A DNA stretch of 64,000 nucleotides from JANOYJ01 sp963792485 (GTDB taxonomy: Bacteria; Pseudomonadota; Alphaproteobacteria; Rhizobiales; Rhizobiaceae), in NCBI GenBank assembly GCA_963792485.1, contig CAWBWL010000007.1:434001-498000 (forward strand), in the 5' to 3' direction. The notes beneath the pieces were generated by a model. That model worked only from the letters and a program-made list of their open reading frames with translations, was not told the origin of the DNA and did no database searches. A program made the translations under genes and the position numbers. This document shows, piece after piece, positions 16,758-25,834 of the stretch (position 1 is the first letter of the stretch; every line of letters starts with the position of its first letter).

Positions 16758-19019
16758 TCAGCCGAACTTGCCGCTGCGCGGAAAGCCCTTCGGCACAATC
16801 CGCCCTGCCGACGCGCGCGCGCCGATCCACTCAGTGAGCTCATCCTTGCTGCGGGTGAACGTCCGGTCTGCCGAATCCTGCCAGGACAGGCCGTCCGCCA
16901 TTGCAAAGCATTTGATGTCGAGAACTCCGCCATCCTTGTATTTTTGCAGCCGAACGCCCTTGCCCCGCGCCATTTCCGGCACTTCGGAGAGCGCGAACAC
17001 CAGCATCTTCCGGTTCTCGCCGACAATTGCGAGCGTGTCGCCCGCCAGATGCAGGCAGAGCTTTGCCTCGTCGGGCGCCTTGACGTTCATCACCTTGATG
17101 CCCTTGCGGGTGTTTGCGGCAGCATCGGATTCCTGAACGATGAAGCCGTAGCCCTCATGTGAGGCGATGAGCAGCTTGCGGTTCGGGTCGTGCACAAAGG
17201 CCGTGACGATGTCCTGGTCGTTCTCCAGATCAACAATGATCCGGATCGGCTCGCCATGTCCCCTGCCCCCCGGCAGCCGGTCGGCGCCGATCAGGTAGAA
17301 CTTGCCGCCGGTGGTGAAGACGAGAATGCGGTCGGTCGTCTGCGCATGGAAGGCAAGCTTGAGCTTGTCGCCCTCCTTGAACTGCAGCGCGGCAAGGTCG
17401 GTCAGATGACCCTTCATGGCGCGCAGCCAGCCCTTTTCAGAGACAACAACCGTCACCGGCTCGCGCTCGATCATCGCGGTCTGCAGATCCTCATGCGCGT
17501 GGTCCGCCGCCTCGCCAAACGTCGTTCGCCGCCTGCCGAGCTCAGTCTCCGGCCCATATTTCTTGCGCACTTCCGAAACCTGCCAAGCCACGGTCTTCCA
17601 CTGCCGCGTCTCGGACTCCAGCAGCTTCTCAATGCCTGCCTTCTCTTCCGTCAGCGCATCGAACTCCTTGCGGATTTCAAACTCTTCAAGCTTGCGCAAA
17701 GCCCGCAAGCGCAAGTTCAAAATTGCTTCGGCCTGCACGTCATTAATGCCGAAGCGGGCGATCATCACCGGCTTCGGCTCATCCTCCTCGCGGATGATGC
17801 GGATCACTTCGTCAATGTTGAGATAGGCGATCAAATAGCCGCCGAGGAGCTCCAGCCGCTTTTCGATCTCGCCCAGCCGGAATTTCGAGCGCCGGATCAG
17901 AACCTCGCGGCGATGGTCGAGCCACTCCTTCAACACCTGCTTCAGCGAAAGAACGTTCGGCACCTTGCCCCGCGACAAGACGTTCATATTGAGCGGGAAG
18001 CGCAGTTCGAGTTCGGACAGTTTGAACAGCGATTCCATCAACAGCTCAGGCGCAACGCTCCGGCTCTTTGGCACCAGCACGACACGCACATCTTCGGCCG
18101 ATTCATCGCGCACGTCATCCAGCAGCGGCAGTTTGCGCGCGAGGAGAAGCTCGGCGATCTTTTCGATCAGCTTGGATTTCTGCACCTGATAGGGAATTTC
18201 GGTAACGACAATGTTCCAGGTTCCCCTGCCTAGATCCTCGACATTCCAGCGCGCCCGCAGCCGGAAGCCGCCGCGTCCGGTCTCATAGGCGTCGAGAATC
18301 GATGCCTTGTCTTCGACGATCACACCGCCCGTCGGAAAATCCGGCCCCTGCACGAACTGCATCAGCTCGGCCGTGCTCGCATGCGGCCGGTCGATCAGAT
18401 GCAGCGCCGCATCGCACAGCTCGGCCACATTATGCGGCGGAATGCTGGTCGCCATGCCGACTGCGATGCCGCTGGAGCCATTGGCCAGAATGTTTGGGAA
18501 ATTGGCGGGAAGAACCGTCGGCTCTTCGTCCTCCTCATTGTAATTCGGCCGGAAATCAACGGCGTCTTCGGTGATGCCCTCAAGGATAAGCGAGGAGACA
18601 TCCGTCATGCGCGCTTCGGTGTAGCGCATGGCCGCCGCGTTATCGCCGTCGATATTGCCGAAATTGCCTTGGCCGTCGACGAGTGGATATCGCTGCGAAA
18701 AATCCTGCGCGAGGCGCACCAGCGCGTCATAGATCGACTGGTCGCCATGCGGATGGAACTTGCCCATCACCTCGCCGACAATGCGCGCGCATTTGGCATA
18801 TGACTGGTCGGGCTGCAGCCTCAAAAGCCGCATGCCGTGCAGTATCCGCCGGTGCACGGGTTTCAACCCGTCACGCACATCCGGCAGCGCGCGGTGCATG
18901 ATGGTCGAGAGCGCATAAGCGAGGTAGCGCTCTTCCAGCGCGGCCTTCAGATCGACCGGCTCGATCGGCCCGTCCGGCGCATCATCGCCGCCGCTCGGCG
19001 GTTTCACGTTCTTCGACAT
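16758..19019 (-). CDS. parC: DNA topoisomerase IV subunit A
   Basis: 753-aa ParC, which with ParE decatenates chromosomes. The breakage-reunion domain contains YAKCARIVGEVMGKFHPHGD and the catalytic Tyr in AMRYTEARM; DFRPNYNEEDEEP and GIAVGMATSIPPHN follow; the C-terminal part carries blade-like repeats. At the quinolone-determining position the sequence after HPHGD is Gln-Ser-Ile-Tyr-Asp, so Gln replaces the Ser80 of E. coli ParC. The start at 19019 (MSKNVKPPSGG) matches the family; no clear ribosome-binding site is seen. ParE is not in the window. Confidence 0.93.
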   Translation of the reverse strand: MSKNVKPPSGGDDAPDGPIEPVDLKAALEERYLAYALSTIMHRALPDVRDGLKPVHRRILHGMRLLRLQPDQSYAKCARIVGEVMGKFHPHGDQSIYDALVRLAQDFSQRYPLVDGQGNFGNIDGDNAAAMRYTEARMTDVSSLILEGITEDAVDFRPNYNEEDEEPTVLPANFPNILANGSSGIAVGMATSIPPHNVAELCDAALHLIDRPHASTAELMQFVQGPDFPTGGVIVEDKASILDAYETGRGGFRLRARWNVEDLGRGTWNIVVTEIPYQVQKSKLIEKIAELLLARKLPLLDDVRDESAEDVRVVLVPKSRSVAPELLMESLFKLSELELRFPLNMNVLSRGKVPNVLSLKQVLKEWLDHRREVLIRRSKFRLGEIEKRLELLGGYLIAYLNIDEVIRIIREEDEPKPVMIARFGINDVQAEAILNLRLRALRKLEEFEIRKEFDALTEEKAGIEKLLESETRQWKTVAWQVSEVRKKYGPETELGRRRTTFGEAADHAHEDLQTAMIEREPVTVVVSEKGWLRAMKGHLTDLAALQFKEGDKLKLAFHAQTTDRILVFTTGGKFYLIGADRLPGGRGHGEPIRIIVDLENDQDIVTAFVHDPNRKLLIASHEGYGFIVQESDAAANTRKGIKVMNVKAPDEAKLCLHLAGDTLAIVGENRKMLVFALSEVPEMARGKGVRLQKYKDGGVLDIKCFAMADGLSWQDSADRTFTRSKDELTEWIGARASAGRIVPKGFPRSGKFG

Positions 19020-19107
19020 GTCACGCGGGCTATCGTTTTGCTTGATTCGGTGCAAGGTCCAGACATGCCTGCACCCGCGCCGCAATTTGGCCGTAAGGTT
19101 TCATTCA

Positions 19108-19126
19108 ACCTGATGTCAGATCAGGT
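19108..19126. other. Small inverted repeat in the parC upstream gap
   Basis: ACCTGAT-GTCAG-ATCAGGT, a 7-bp stem with a 5-nt loop, lies in the 193-bp gap between the divergent parC and periplasmic-protein genes. It could be an operator for either gene. No further support is visible, and the rest of the gap shows nothing I recognise. Confidence 0.35.
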
Positions 19127-19212
19127 CTTGCTGCACCCCTGCCCTACATGGACCTCGATTGGATTTTCTGCCAAAGGGACGGCGGGGTACGTCAAACTTG
19201 AATGAGGTTCAC

Positions 19213-20394
19213 ATGTTTTCAAGACGCATCAAAGCCGGCGTGTTCTGCGCCAGCGCGCTCACTCTTTTAGCCGCCTTTCCTGCCCTCGCCGAGGTTGATG
19301 CAAAAGCGGTCACCGACGCGCTCAGCGCACAGCTTGCCAAGCAGGGACTGAAAGTTACCGTCGGCTCGTCAACGCTTGATGGCAGCAATGTCATCGCTAA
19401 AGACATCTCGGTGATTTTCGTCGAATCCGAGCCCTTCAAACTTGAGCAGGTCGTGCTCGAATCTGTCACGGAAGACGGCAAGGGCGGCTATCTGATCGGC
19501 ACGATTGCCGGACCCGCGACGACTATTGAAGACAAAGACATGAAGATCGATCTCGGCGCGTCGGCGATCACCGGCTATTCAGTGCCCGCACCCAACAATC
19601 CGGATCCGGTCGCGGCGCTTGGCCTCTATGATGCGCTCACCGTCGGCCCGGTCAAAGTGTCCAACAAGGGCGCCGAGGTCTTTCGCATGGACGGCATCAA
19701 GGCCACCATGAGCAAATATGAAGCCGGCAAACCCTTTATGTTTGACGCCAGCGTTGACGGCCTCTGGGGCGACCTCACCAAGATCGAGGACCCGGAAGCC
19801 CAAAAGACCATCGCCGACTTCGGCTACAAGGAAGTCACCGGCGACGTCAAAATGAAAGGTTCATGGAACCCCACTGACGGCCGCATGACCATCACTGAAG
19901 GCGCCTATAATTTCAACGATGTCGGCAAGCTCAACGTTTTGATGGACATTTCCGGTTACACGCCGGACCTCGTCAAGGCGCTACAGGACATGAACCAGAA
20001 AATGGGCAGCGGCGCGGATGAATCGGCGCAGGGCCTTGCCATGCTCGGCATGCTGCAGCAGCTCAATTTCATCTCTATGAGCATCCGCTTCGACGACGCC
20101 TCGATCACCGGCAAGGTTCTCGACTATGCCGCCAAGCAGGCCGGCCAGGACCGCGCGGCGATCGTCAACCAGACCAAGGGTATTCTCCCCTTCGCTCTGG
20201 CGCAGTTAAAAGATCCCGATTTCGCCACCAAGGTGACGGAGGCGGCAAACGCATATCTCGACAATCCGAAAAGCCTTGAAATCAAGGCTGCCCCTGCCGC
20301 TCCGGTTCCCTTCGCCATGCTGATGGCAACCGGCTCGACGACGCCCGAGGCTTTGATCAAGCAGCTGAATGTGACAGTGTCGGCAAACCAGTAA
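19213..20394 (+). CDS. Conserved periplasmic protein of unknown function
   Basis: 393-aa exported protein: signal peptide FSRRIKAGVFCASALTLLAA ending ALA before EVDAKAV. The mature part begins with KAVTDALSAQLAKQGLKVTV and alternates beta-rich stretches with a helical middle; it has no cysteine and no membrane anchor. GAGG lies 5 nt before the ATG at 19213. I recall similar proteins in Hyphomicrobiales but know no function. It stands alone between a divergent parC and a strong terminator, so it is a monocistronic unit and may be well expressed. Confidence 0.75.
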   Translation: MFSRRIKAGVFCASALTLLAAFPALAEVDAKAVTDALSAQLAKQGLKVTVGSSTLDGSNVIAKDISVIFVESEPFKLEQVVLESVTEDGKGGYLIGTIAGPATTIEDKDMKIDLGASAITGYSVPAPNNPDPVAALGLYDALTVGPVKVSNKGAEVFRMDGIKATMSKYEAGKPFMFDASVDGLWGDLTKIEDPEAQKTIADFGYKEVTGDVKMKGSWNPTDGRMTITEGAYNFNDVGKLNVLMDISGYTPDLVKALQDMNQKMGSGADESAQGLAMLGMLQQLNFISMSIRFDDASITGKVLDYAAKQAGQDRAAIVNQTKGILPFALAQLKDPDFATKVTEAANAYLDNPKSLEIKAAPAAPVPFAMLMATGSTTPEALIKQLNVTVSANQ

Positions 20395-20414
20395 CAGCTC
20401 ACAGGACCATTGGG

Positions 20415-20451
20415 GCACATGGATCGTACTGGACGATCCATGTGCCTTTTT
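20415..20451 (+). terminator. Strong Rho-independent terminator
   Basis: A perfect 13-bp stem (GCACATGGATCGT at 20415-20427 and its complement at 20433-20445) with a 5-nt loop is followed by CTTTTT. It lies about 20 bp after the stop of the periplasmic-protein gene and faces the end of the convergent pqqE, where it may also work for that operon. Confidence 0.9.
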
Positions 20452-20459
20452 ACATCGCC

Positions 20460-21564
20460 TTATCTGCCCCGGTACACAAAAGGCGCAGCATCAGCGGTGA
20501 GAGCTGCGCTTGTGATTTCGGCGATCAGATGATGCAGCGGCGAACGTGAGCAGACAGGGTCGGTTGCTGCAGAGTCATTTGCCAGCGCCATGGCCTGACA
20601 GCGGCAGCCGCCAAAATCCAGTTCCCGCCGGTCACAGGTCCGGCACGGCTCCTGCATCCAGTCAAAACCCCGAAACGCGTTGAATGCCTCGCCGTCAAAC
20701 CAGATATCGGCGAGCGGCCGGTCAAGCACATTGTCAAAGCGCAGATGCTTGATGGATTCAGCCGCATGACACGGCAGCACCTTGCCAGTTGGGTCCACAT
20801 TCAAGCCGGTCCGCCCCCAACCGCCCATGCAGGCCTTTGGGAAATTCGCGTGATAGTCGGCGGGCACATAGTCGATGACCAGCACACCCTTGAGGCGCTC
20901 CCGCGCCGCAAGCACTGTCTCACGTTGCCGTCTTGGCTTGCTCAAGCGTCGGCATGAGCTGATTGCGGTTGGCCTGCGCCCAGCCGTGAAACTGGACTGT
21001 CGCAATTTCCAGCCGCCTCGCGCCAAGCCGGACCGCAAGGTCGATCATTTCGTCAAGCCTTGCAAAATTCTGCCGGTGGCAGACTGCATTCACCGTGAGC
21101 GGCATATTGCGCGCGGTGACCCAGGCGGCGACGGAAAGCTTGCGCTCAAGGCCTCCCGCATAACCGGCAATCCGGTCGGCCATCGCGGCGTCCACGCCCT
21201 GAAGCGACAATTGGACATGGTCCAGCCCTGCATCGGCCAAGGCGTCCATGCGCCTCTCGGTCAATCCAATGCCGGAGGTGATGAGATTGGTGTAGAGACC
21301 TGCCTCTTGGGCGCCCTTGGTCAGTTCCTCCAAATCCCTTCGCGAAGCGGGCTCGCCACCGGACAGATGCAAATGCAGCACGCCCAGAGCGGCGGCTTGC
21401 CGGAAAACGGATATCCAGTCCTCCGTCGTCAGTTCCTGTGATTGATGCTTGAGCTCCATTGGATTGGAGCAGTACGGACAAGCCAGCGGACAGCGGTGCG
21501 TCAATTCCGCCAGCAGGGAGTCCGGCAGGGTTCTCGGCTTTTGCGTCACGCGGTCATCGCTCAT
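20460..21564 (-). CDS. pqqE: PQQ biosynthesis radical SAM protein PqqE, one frameshift
   Basis: Radical SAM/SPASM enzyme that links Glu16 and Tyr20 of PqqA by a C-C bond, with PqqD as chaperone. The first part (from 21564) has the [4Fe-4S] motif CPLACPYC, then VLHLHLSGGEPASRRDLEEL. Near 20930 the frame shifts and continues with DYVPADYHANFPKACMGGWG, DPTGKVLPCHAAESI, then CRTCDRRELDFGGCRCQAMA, which holds the SPASM cluster cysteines. All catalytic parts exist, so the single indel is probably a sequencing error. The start overlaps the pqqD stop by 4 nt. Confidence 0.9.
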
Positions 21565-21860
21565 TGACTGATCTCCACTATCCGCCTGCCGGCAAGGTCG
21601 AGCAGGAACGCCTTGACGTCCTTGCCAATAATCTGCGGGTCGGCAGCATATGTCGAGGCAAGCGAGGCGATCATTTGCTGCACGGTTTTGGCGCCGTCAA
21701 TTTCGCCCAGAATTGCCACGCCAACCGCGTCCATAACCAAAGCGCGCTCTGGCGCCAGCAGCACGAACCGGTCGCGCGCCTCGTCCTTTTTCAGGCGCAC
21801 GCCGCTCGGCAGGCGCACAATGGCCTGATCGGAAATTTCAGCATTGGCGCTGCCGCTCAT
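21561..21860 (-). CDS. pqqD: PQQ peptide chaperone PqqD
   Basis: 99-aa RRE-type protein that binds PqqA and presents it to PqqE. Typical residues: VRLPSGVRLKKDEARDRFVL, LLAPERALVMDAVGVAILGE and DGAKTVQQMIASLASTY. It overlaps both pqqC and pqqE by 4 nt, giving coupled synthesis of the chaperone with its enzymes. Full length for a free-standing PqqD; it is not fused to PqqC as in some methylotrophs. Confidence 0.92.
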   Translation of the reverse strand: MSGSANAEISDQAIVRLPSGVRLKKDEARDRFVLLAPERALVMDAVGVAILGEIDGAKTVQQMIASLASTYAADPQIIGKDVKAFLLDLAGRRIVEISQ

Positions 21861-22609
21861 GCCTTGGCGCCTTTCAACAAACCGTCAGTCCCGTTCCACC
21901 CGCCCGGAGGAATGCGGCCAGGTTCAACATAGGCGGAGTAAAGCGCATCCAGCTGCGACCAAAGAACATCGGTTTTGAACGTCAGCGCGCCTGCGGCTGC
22001 ATTCTGTCTTTCGGCGGTATCGGCATGATCGAGCACCCATGACAGTCCAAAGGCCACGTCTTTGGGGGCCTCTTTCAAGCGGGTTTTGAAGTAGCCGAGA
22101 GACTGCTCATTGGCGAAATCGTAGTGCTTCAAAAGGCCCTCGATCCGTTCGGCATGGATATTGGCGGCAAACAGCTCCGTCAATGAAGAGGCGATTGCCT
22201 CAAGCAGCGTCTTGTCGCGCACAAAGCGCACATAGGCGTCGACCGCGAACCGCGTTGCGGGCAAAATGCCAACGCCCGAACTCACATAGCCCGGATCAAG
22301 ACCGACGGCCTCCCCGAGCTTGAGCCAGCGCCGGATTCCGCCGCCCTCCTCCACATTGCCGTCGTGATCCTCAATCCGTTTTCGCCAATGACGGCGCAGG
22401 TCCGCATCCTCGCAGCGCGACATGAGCGCGGCATCCTTGAGCGGGATGCTGCTTTGATAATGGTAGCGGTTGATAACCCAGGCGCGGACCTGCGTCGGTG
22501 TGCATTGACCGCCATGCAGCAGCGCATGAAACGGGTGCTTGTCGTGGTAGCGCTCGGCGCCGATCGCGCGCAGCCTTGCTTCAAACCCGGCGCGGGTGAG
22601 CGTCGTCAT
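21857..22609 (-). CDS. pqqC: Pyrroloquinoline-quinone synthase PqqC
   Basis: 250-aa cofactor-free oxidase that closes the ring and performs the final eight-electron oxidation to PQQ. The helical-bundle family marks are present: YHDKHPFHALLHGG, WVINRYHYQSSIPLKDAAL, DHDGNVEEGGGIRRWLKLGE and LTELFAANIHAERIEGLL, including the conserved His and Arg residues around the substrate. Overlaps pqqB and pqqD by 4 nt each. Confidence 0.95.
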   Translation of the reverse strand: MTTLTRAGFEARLRAIGAERYHDKHPFHALLHGGQCTPTQVRAWVINRYHYQSSIPLKDAALMSRCEDADLRRHWRKRIEDHDGNVEEGGGIRRWLKLGEAVGLDPGYVSSGVGILPATRFAVDAYVRFVRDKTLLEAIASSLTELFAANIHAERIEGLLKHYDFANEQSLGYFKTRLKEAPKDVAFGLSWVLDHADTAERQNAAAGALTFKTDVLWSQLDALYSAYVEPGRIPPGGWNGTDGLLKGAKA

Positions 22610-23505
22610 AGCCGGACTTCCATGCCATCATATCCGATCTCCACACCCGCTCCCTCAACAGTCTCCCGTTCGGCGCTGCCGGGCAGCCAAGCCGGATTTG
22701 TGTTGTTCAGGTGAATATATATCTTCCTTTTCACATTCATGTCAGCGAGCAATTGGAGAGAGCCCCCCGGACCTGTCATTGGCATGTGGCCCATGCGAAA
22801 ACCCGTCTTCTGGCCAAGTCCCTCCCGGATCATCTCGTCATCGCGGTACAGCGTGCCGTCAAAAAACAGCGCGTCCGCGCCATCAGACATGGCCTCAATT
22901 TCCGCCGTCATCTTCGAGCAGCCCGGAACATACAGGAGACGCGCGCCTTTCGCTTCGACCGCCACGCCAACGGTCTGCCCGCCGAGCATTTCCGTTTCCA
23001 CGCTGCCTGTCTCCATGAACAGCGGGATTTTTCCAGGGACTGCAAAGAATTTCGCCCGCATGTCCGGCAGGATTTCGCGCCATTCGTCCAACTCGCAAAC
23101 AACGCGTTTCACACAGGCGGCGTCAAGCGCCGAAAAAACCGGATTGTCAGACAAAATGTCATCCAATGCCCGTGTGAGAAATATCGTGAATGGCTGCTTT
23201 TCGCGCAGCGTGAGCAAGCCGCCAATGTGATCAATATCGCCATTGGTCAAGAGCACGGATTTCACCGGGCTGCCACGCAGCGATACAGGCCACATCTGCG
23301 CATTGGCGCTCAACTGAGACCGGATATCGGGAGATGCATTCAGCACGGCCCAATCCGCGCCCTCGCAGCTGACGGCGATAGATGATTGGGTTTGCGCCGG
23401 AATTTCGCCCGTGCGAGCCAATTTGCAGTTACGGCAACCGCAGTTCCACTGCGGCAGGCCACCGCCTGCAGCCGCGCCCAGAACCAAAGCGCGCAAACGG
23501 TTCAC
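22606..23505 (-). CDS. pqqB: PQQ biosynthesis protein PqqB
   Basis: 299-aa metallo-beta-lactamase-fold protein, thought to hydroxylate the cross-linked Glu-Tyr intermediate. Starts LRALVLGAAAGGGLPQWNCG with the cysteine pair CGCRNC, and has TNGDIDHIGGLL (metal ligands, in place of the canonical HxHxDH) and MGHMPMTGPGGSLQLL. Near the end YIHLNNTNP supplies a further His. It follows pqqA by 29 nt and overlaps pqqC by 4 nt. Confidence 0.94.
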   Translation of the reverse strand: MNRLRALVLGAAAGGGLPQWNCGCRNCKLARTGEIPAQTQSSIAVSCEGADWAVLNASPDIRSQLSANAQMWPVSLRGSPVKSVLLTNGDIDHIGGLLTLREKQPFTIFLTRALDDILSDNPVFSALDAACVKRVVCELDEWREILPDMRAKFFAVPGKIPLFMETGSVETEMLGGQTVGVAVEAKGARLLYVPGCSKMTAEIEAMSDGADALFFDGTLYRDDEMIREGLGQKTGFRMGHMPMTGPGGSLQLLADMNVKRKIYIHLNNTNPAWLPGSAERETVEGAGVEIGYDGMEVRL

Positions 23506-23534
23506 GCCTGCGCGCCATGCAATTCAGTGGTCAA

Positions 23535-23630
23535 TCAAAACTGAACGGGATCTGTGTCATCCGCCGGCGCATACCGGTTGATTTCCATTCCGCAGCTGAT
23601 TTCCAGAATTTTAGGTGTTGTCCAAACCAT
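23535..23630 (-). CDS. pqqA: PQQ precursor peptide PqqA
   Basis: 31-aa ribosomal precursor of pyrroloquinoline quinone, too short for most ORF cut-offs. The ATG at 23630 follows an ideal GGAGG by 5 nt. The peptide begins MVWTTPKILEISCGMEINRY; the two residues that become PQQ, Glu16 and Tyr20, are in the required E-x-x-x-Y spacing. The tail after Tyr (APADDTDPVQF) is longer and more acidic than in the commonest 23-24-aa forms. It heads the pqqABCDE operon. No pqqF/G protease gene is adjacent; processing must use a protease encoded elsewhere. Confidence 0.93.
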   Translation of the reverse strand: MVWTTPKILEISCGMEINRYAPADDTDPVQF

Positions 23631-23894
23631 GTCTTCCTCCAATTTGCAAAAGTTAGTCGTCAGGTCACGGTGACACCAACCCTTTCACAGACCTTGATGC
23701 GATCACAGGGGACCACGATTCAAGTTGTCTGTCAACAGCCGGACGCTTGCATCTCGCCGCTTGTGCCGTACTACTTCTGTAGCATGGTATCGATACTTGT
23801 GTAGCAGCATGTTACTACTTTGCTGCGATTGCGAAGACTTTGGTTGAGCGAATCCGCTGCGTCAGGCGATGCAGCATGAATTGGATCAAGCGTC
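23631..23894. other. Intergenic region upstream of pqqA
   Basis: This 264-bp gap between pqqA and the aspS stop must hold the pqq promoter (minus strand). It is less GC-rich than its surroundings and contains a 10-bp palindrome GTATCGATAC (23787-23796) flanked by two similar GTAGCATG/GTAGCAGCATG elements, a possible regulator site. No coding signal, terminator or RNA fold was convincing. Confidence 0.4.
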
Positions 23895-25676
23895 CTACTT
23901 CGGCAAATTCACCCGCAGATGCAGTTCGCGCATCTGCGCCGGCGTCGGATCGCTCGGCGCGCTCATCAGCAAATCATAGGCCTGCTGGTTCATCGGGAAC
24001 AGCGTCACCTCGCGCAGATTTTTCGCGCCAACCAGCAGCATGACGATCCGGTCCACACCCGCCCCCATGCCGCCATGCGGCGGCGCGCCATATTGGAACG
24101 CGCGGTAGAGGCCGCCGAAGCGCTCTTCCACCGTTTCGCGCGACAGGCCGACAATCTCGAACGCCTTGACCATGGTTTCCGGCAGATGGTTGCGGATGCC
24201 GCCGGAGGCGATTTCGAAACCGTTGCAGACTAGATCATATTGAAACGCCTTGATCGCCAGCGGGTCCTGCCCGTTCAGCGCATCAATGCCGCCTTGTGGC
24301 ATGGAGAACGGGTTGTGACCGAAATCAACGCGCTTTTCCTCCTCGCTCCATTCGAAGAACGGGAAATCGACGATCCAGCACAGCTCAAACCGCTCGCGGT
24401 CAACAAGATTCAGCTCTTCGCCTGCCCGCGTCCGGGCAGCACCAGCGAAAGAGACGAATTTCTTCGGATCGCCAGCGACGAAGAAGGCGGCGTCGCCATC
24501 GTCAAGTCCAAGCTGCTGGCGCACGGCCTCGGTGCGTTCCTCGCCAATGTTCTTGGCGAGCGGCCCCGCGCCTTCAAGCTTCTCGCCTTCCTTGCGCCAA
24601 AAAATGTACCCCAGCCCCGGCTGCCCTTCGCCCTGCGCCCAGGAGTTCATCCGGTCGCAGAAGGCGCGCGAGCCGCCGGTTTTGGCCGGAATGGCCCAGA
24701 CTTCGGCCTTCGCGTCATTTGCCAGAATATTGGCGAAAACCTTGAAGCCGGAACCGGCGAAATGCTCCGAAACCTTCTGCATGACAATCGGGTTGCGCAG
24801 GTCCGGCTTGTCGGAGCCATAGCGGCGCATCGCCTCGTCATAGGCAATGCGCGGAAACTCTTGCGTCACCGGCTTGCCCTCGGCGAACTCCTCGAAAATC
24901 CCGCGCATCACGGGCTCCATCGTGCCAAGCACATCGTCCTGCTCGACAAAGCTCATTTCCAAATCGAGCTGGTAGAACTCACCCGGCAAGCGATCCGCCC
25001 GCGGGTCTTCGTCGCGGAAACAGGGGGCGATCTGGAAATAGCGGTCGAAGCCCGACATCATCAACAGCTGCTTGTACTGCTGCGGCGCCTGCGGCAGCGC
25101 GTAGAATTTACCGGGATGAATGCGGCTCGGCACCAGAAAGTCGCGCGCGCCTTCAGGGCTCGAGGCGGTGAGGATCGGCGTTGAATATTCGGCAAAACCC
25201 TCCTCCCCCATGCGGCGGCGCATGGCGGCGATGATCTGGGTGCGTTTGACAATGTTCCTGTGCAGAGTCTCGCGGCGCAGATCGAGGAAGCGGTATTTGA
25301 GGCGGATATCCTCCGGATAATCCGGCTCGCCGAACACCGGCAGCGGCAGTTCCTTCGCCGCCGACAGCACTTCCATTTTGACAGCCTTGATCTCGATCTC
25401 GCCGGTGGCAAGGTTGGGTTGATCGTCTCGGCCGAGCGCGCCACCACCGTGCCATCGACGCAGATCACCCATTCGCCGCGCACGGTCTCGGCCACTGTGA
25501 AAGCAGGGCGAATCCGGGTCGGCGACAATCTGCGTCATGCCGTAATGGTCGCGCAGATCGATAAACAGCAGCCCGCCATGGTCGCGCACCCGGTGCACCC
25601 AGCCGGAGAGGCGGACAGAATTGCCGACATCGCTTTTCCGCAGTTGGATGCAGGTATGGGAGCGGTAGCGGTGCAT
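23895..25676 (-). CDS. aspS: Aspartyl-tRNA synthetase (Asp/Asn type), with a compensated frameshift
   Basis: 593-aa class II synthetase charging tRNA-Asp (probably also tRNA-Asn). OB-fold anticodon domain HRYRSHTCIQLRKSDVGNSV to about residue 105, then motif 2 region YFQIAPCFRDEDPRADRLPG, the bacterial GAD insertion, and motif 3 GGMGAGVDRIVMLLVG. Between about 25510 and 25418 the main frame reads nonsense while another reads TVAETVRGEWVICVDGTVVA, the true sequence: two opposite indels cancel and keep the gene open. The corrupted window lies in the OB-fold of an essential enzyme, so this is probably an assembly error. The start at 25676 is the family start; MT could be added (25682). Confidence 0.92.
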   Translation of the reverse strand: MHRYRSHTCIQLRKSDVGNSVRLSGWVHRVRDHGGLLFIDLRDHYGMTQIVADPDSPCFHSGRDRARRMGDLRRWHGGGALGRDDQPNLATGEIEIKAVKMEVLSAAKELPLPVFGEPDYPEDIRLKYRFLDLRRETLHRNIVKRTQIIAAMRRRMGEEGFAEYSTPILTASSPEGARDFLVPSRIHPGKFYALPQAPQQYKQLLMMSGFDRYFQIAPCFRDEDPRADRLPGEFYQLDLEMSFVEQDDVLGTMEPVMRGIFEEFAEGKPVTQEFPRIAYDEAMRRYGSDKPDLRNPIVMQKVSEHFAGSGFKVFANILANDAKAEVWAIPAKTGGSRAFCDRMNSWAQGEGQPGLGYIFWRKEGEKLEGAGPLAKNIGEERTEAVRQQLGLDDGDAAFFVAGDPKKFVSFAGAARTRAGEELNLVDRERFELCWIVDFPFFEWSEEEKRVDFGHNPFSMPQGGIDALNGQDPLAIKAFQYDLVCNGFEIASGGIRNHLPETMVKAFEIVGLSRETVEERFGGLYRAFQYGAPPHGGMGAGVDRIVMLLVGAKNLREVTLFPMNQQAYDLLMSAPSDPTPAQMRELHLRVNLPK

Positions 25677-25834
25677 GGTCATTTTGAGAAATCCATATTT
25701 GTTACAACGCGGCGCAATCAGGCCTGCTTTTTTGCGCGCAAAGCGCATTGGATGTGGGAAAAGTCAAGAACGCAGCGCGCCTTCTGAGCGATTTCAGGCG
25801 CGACAAGGGTTTAAAGTTTGGCTAAGAGCCGCGG

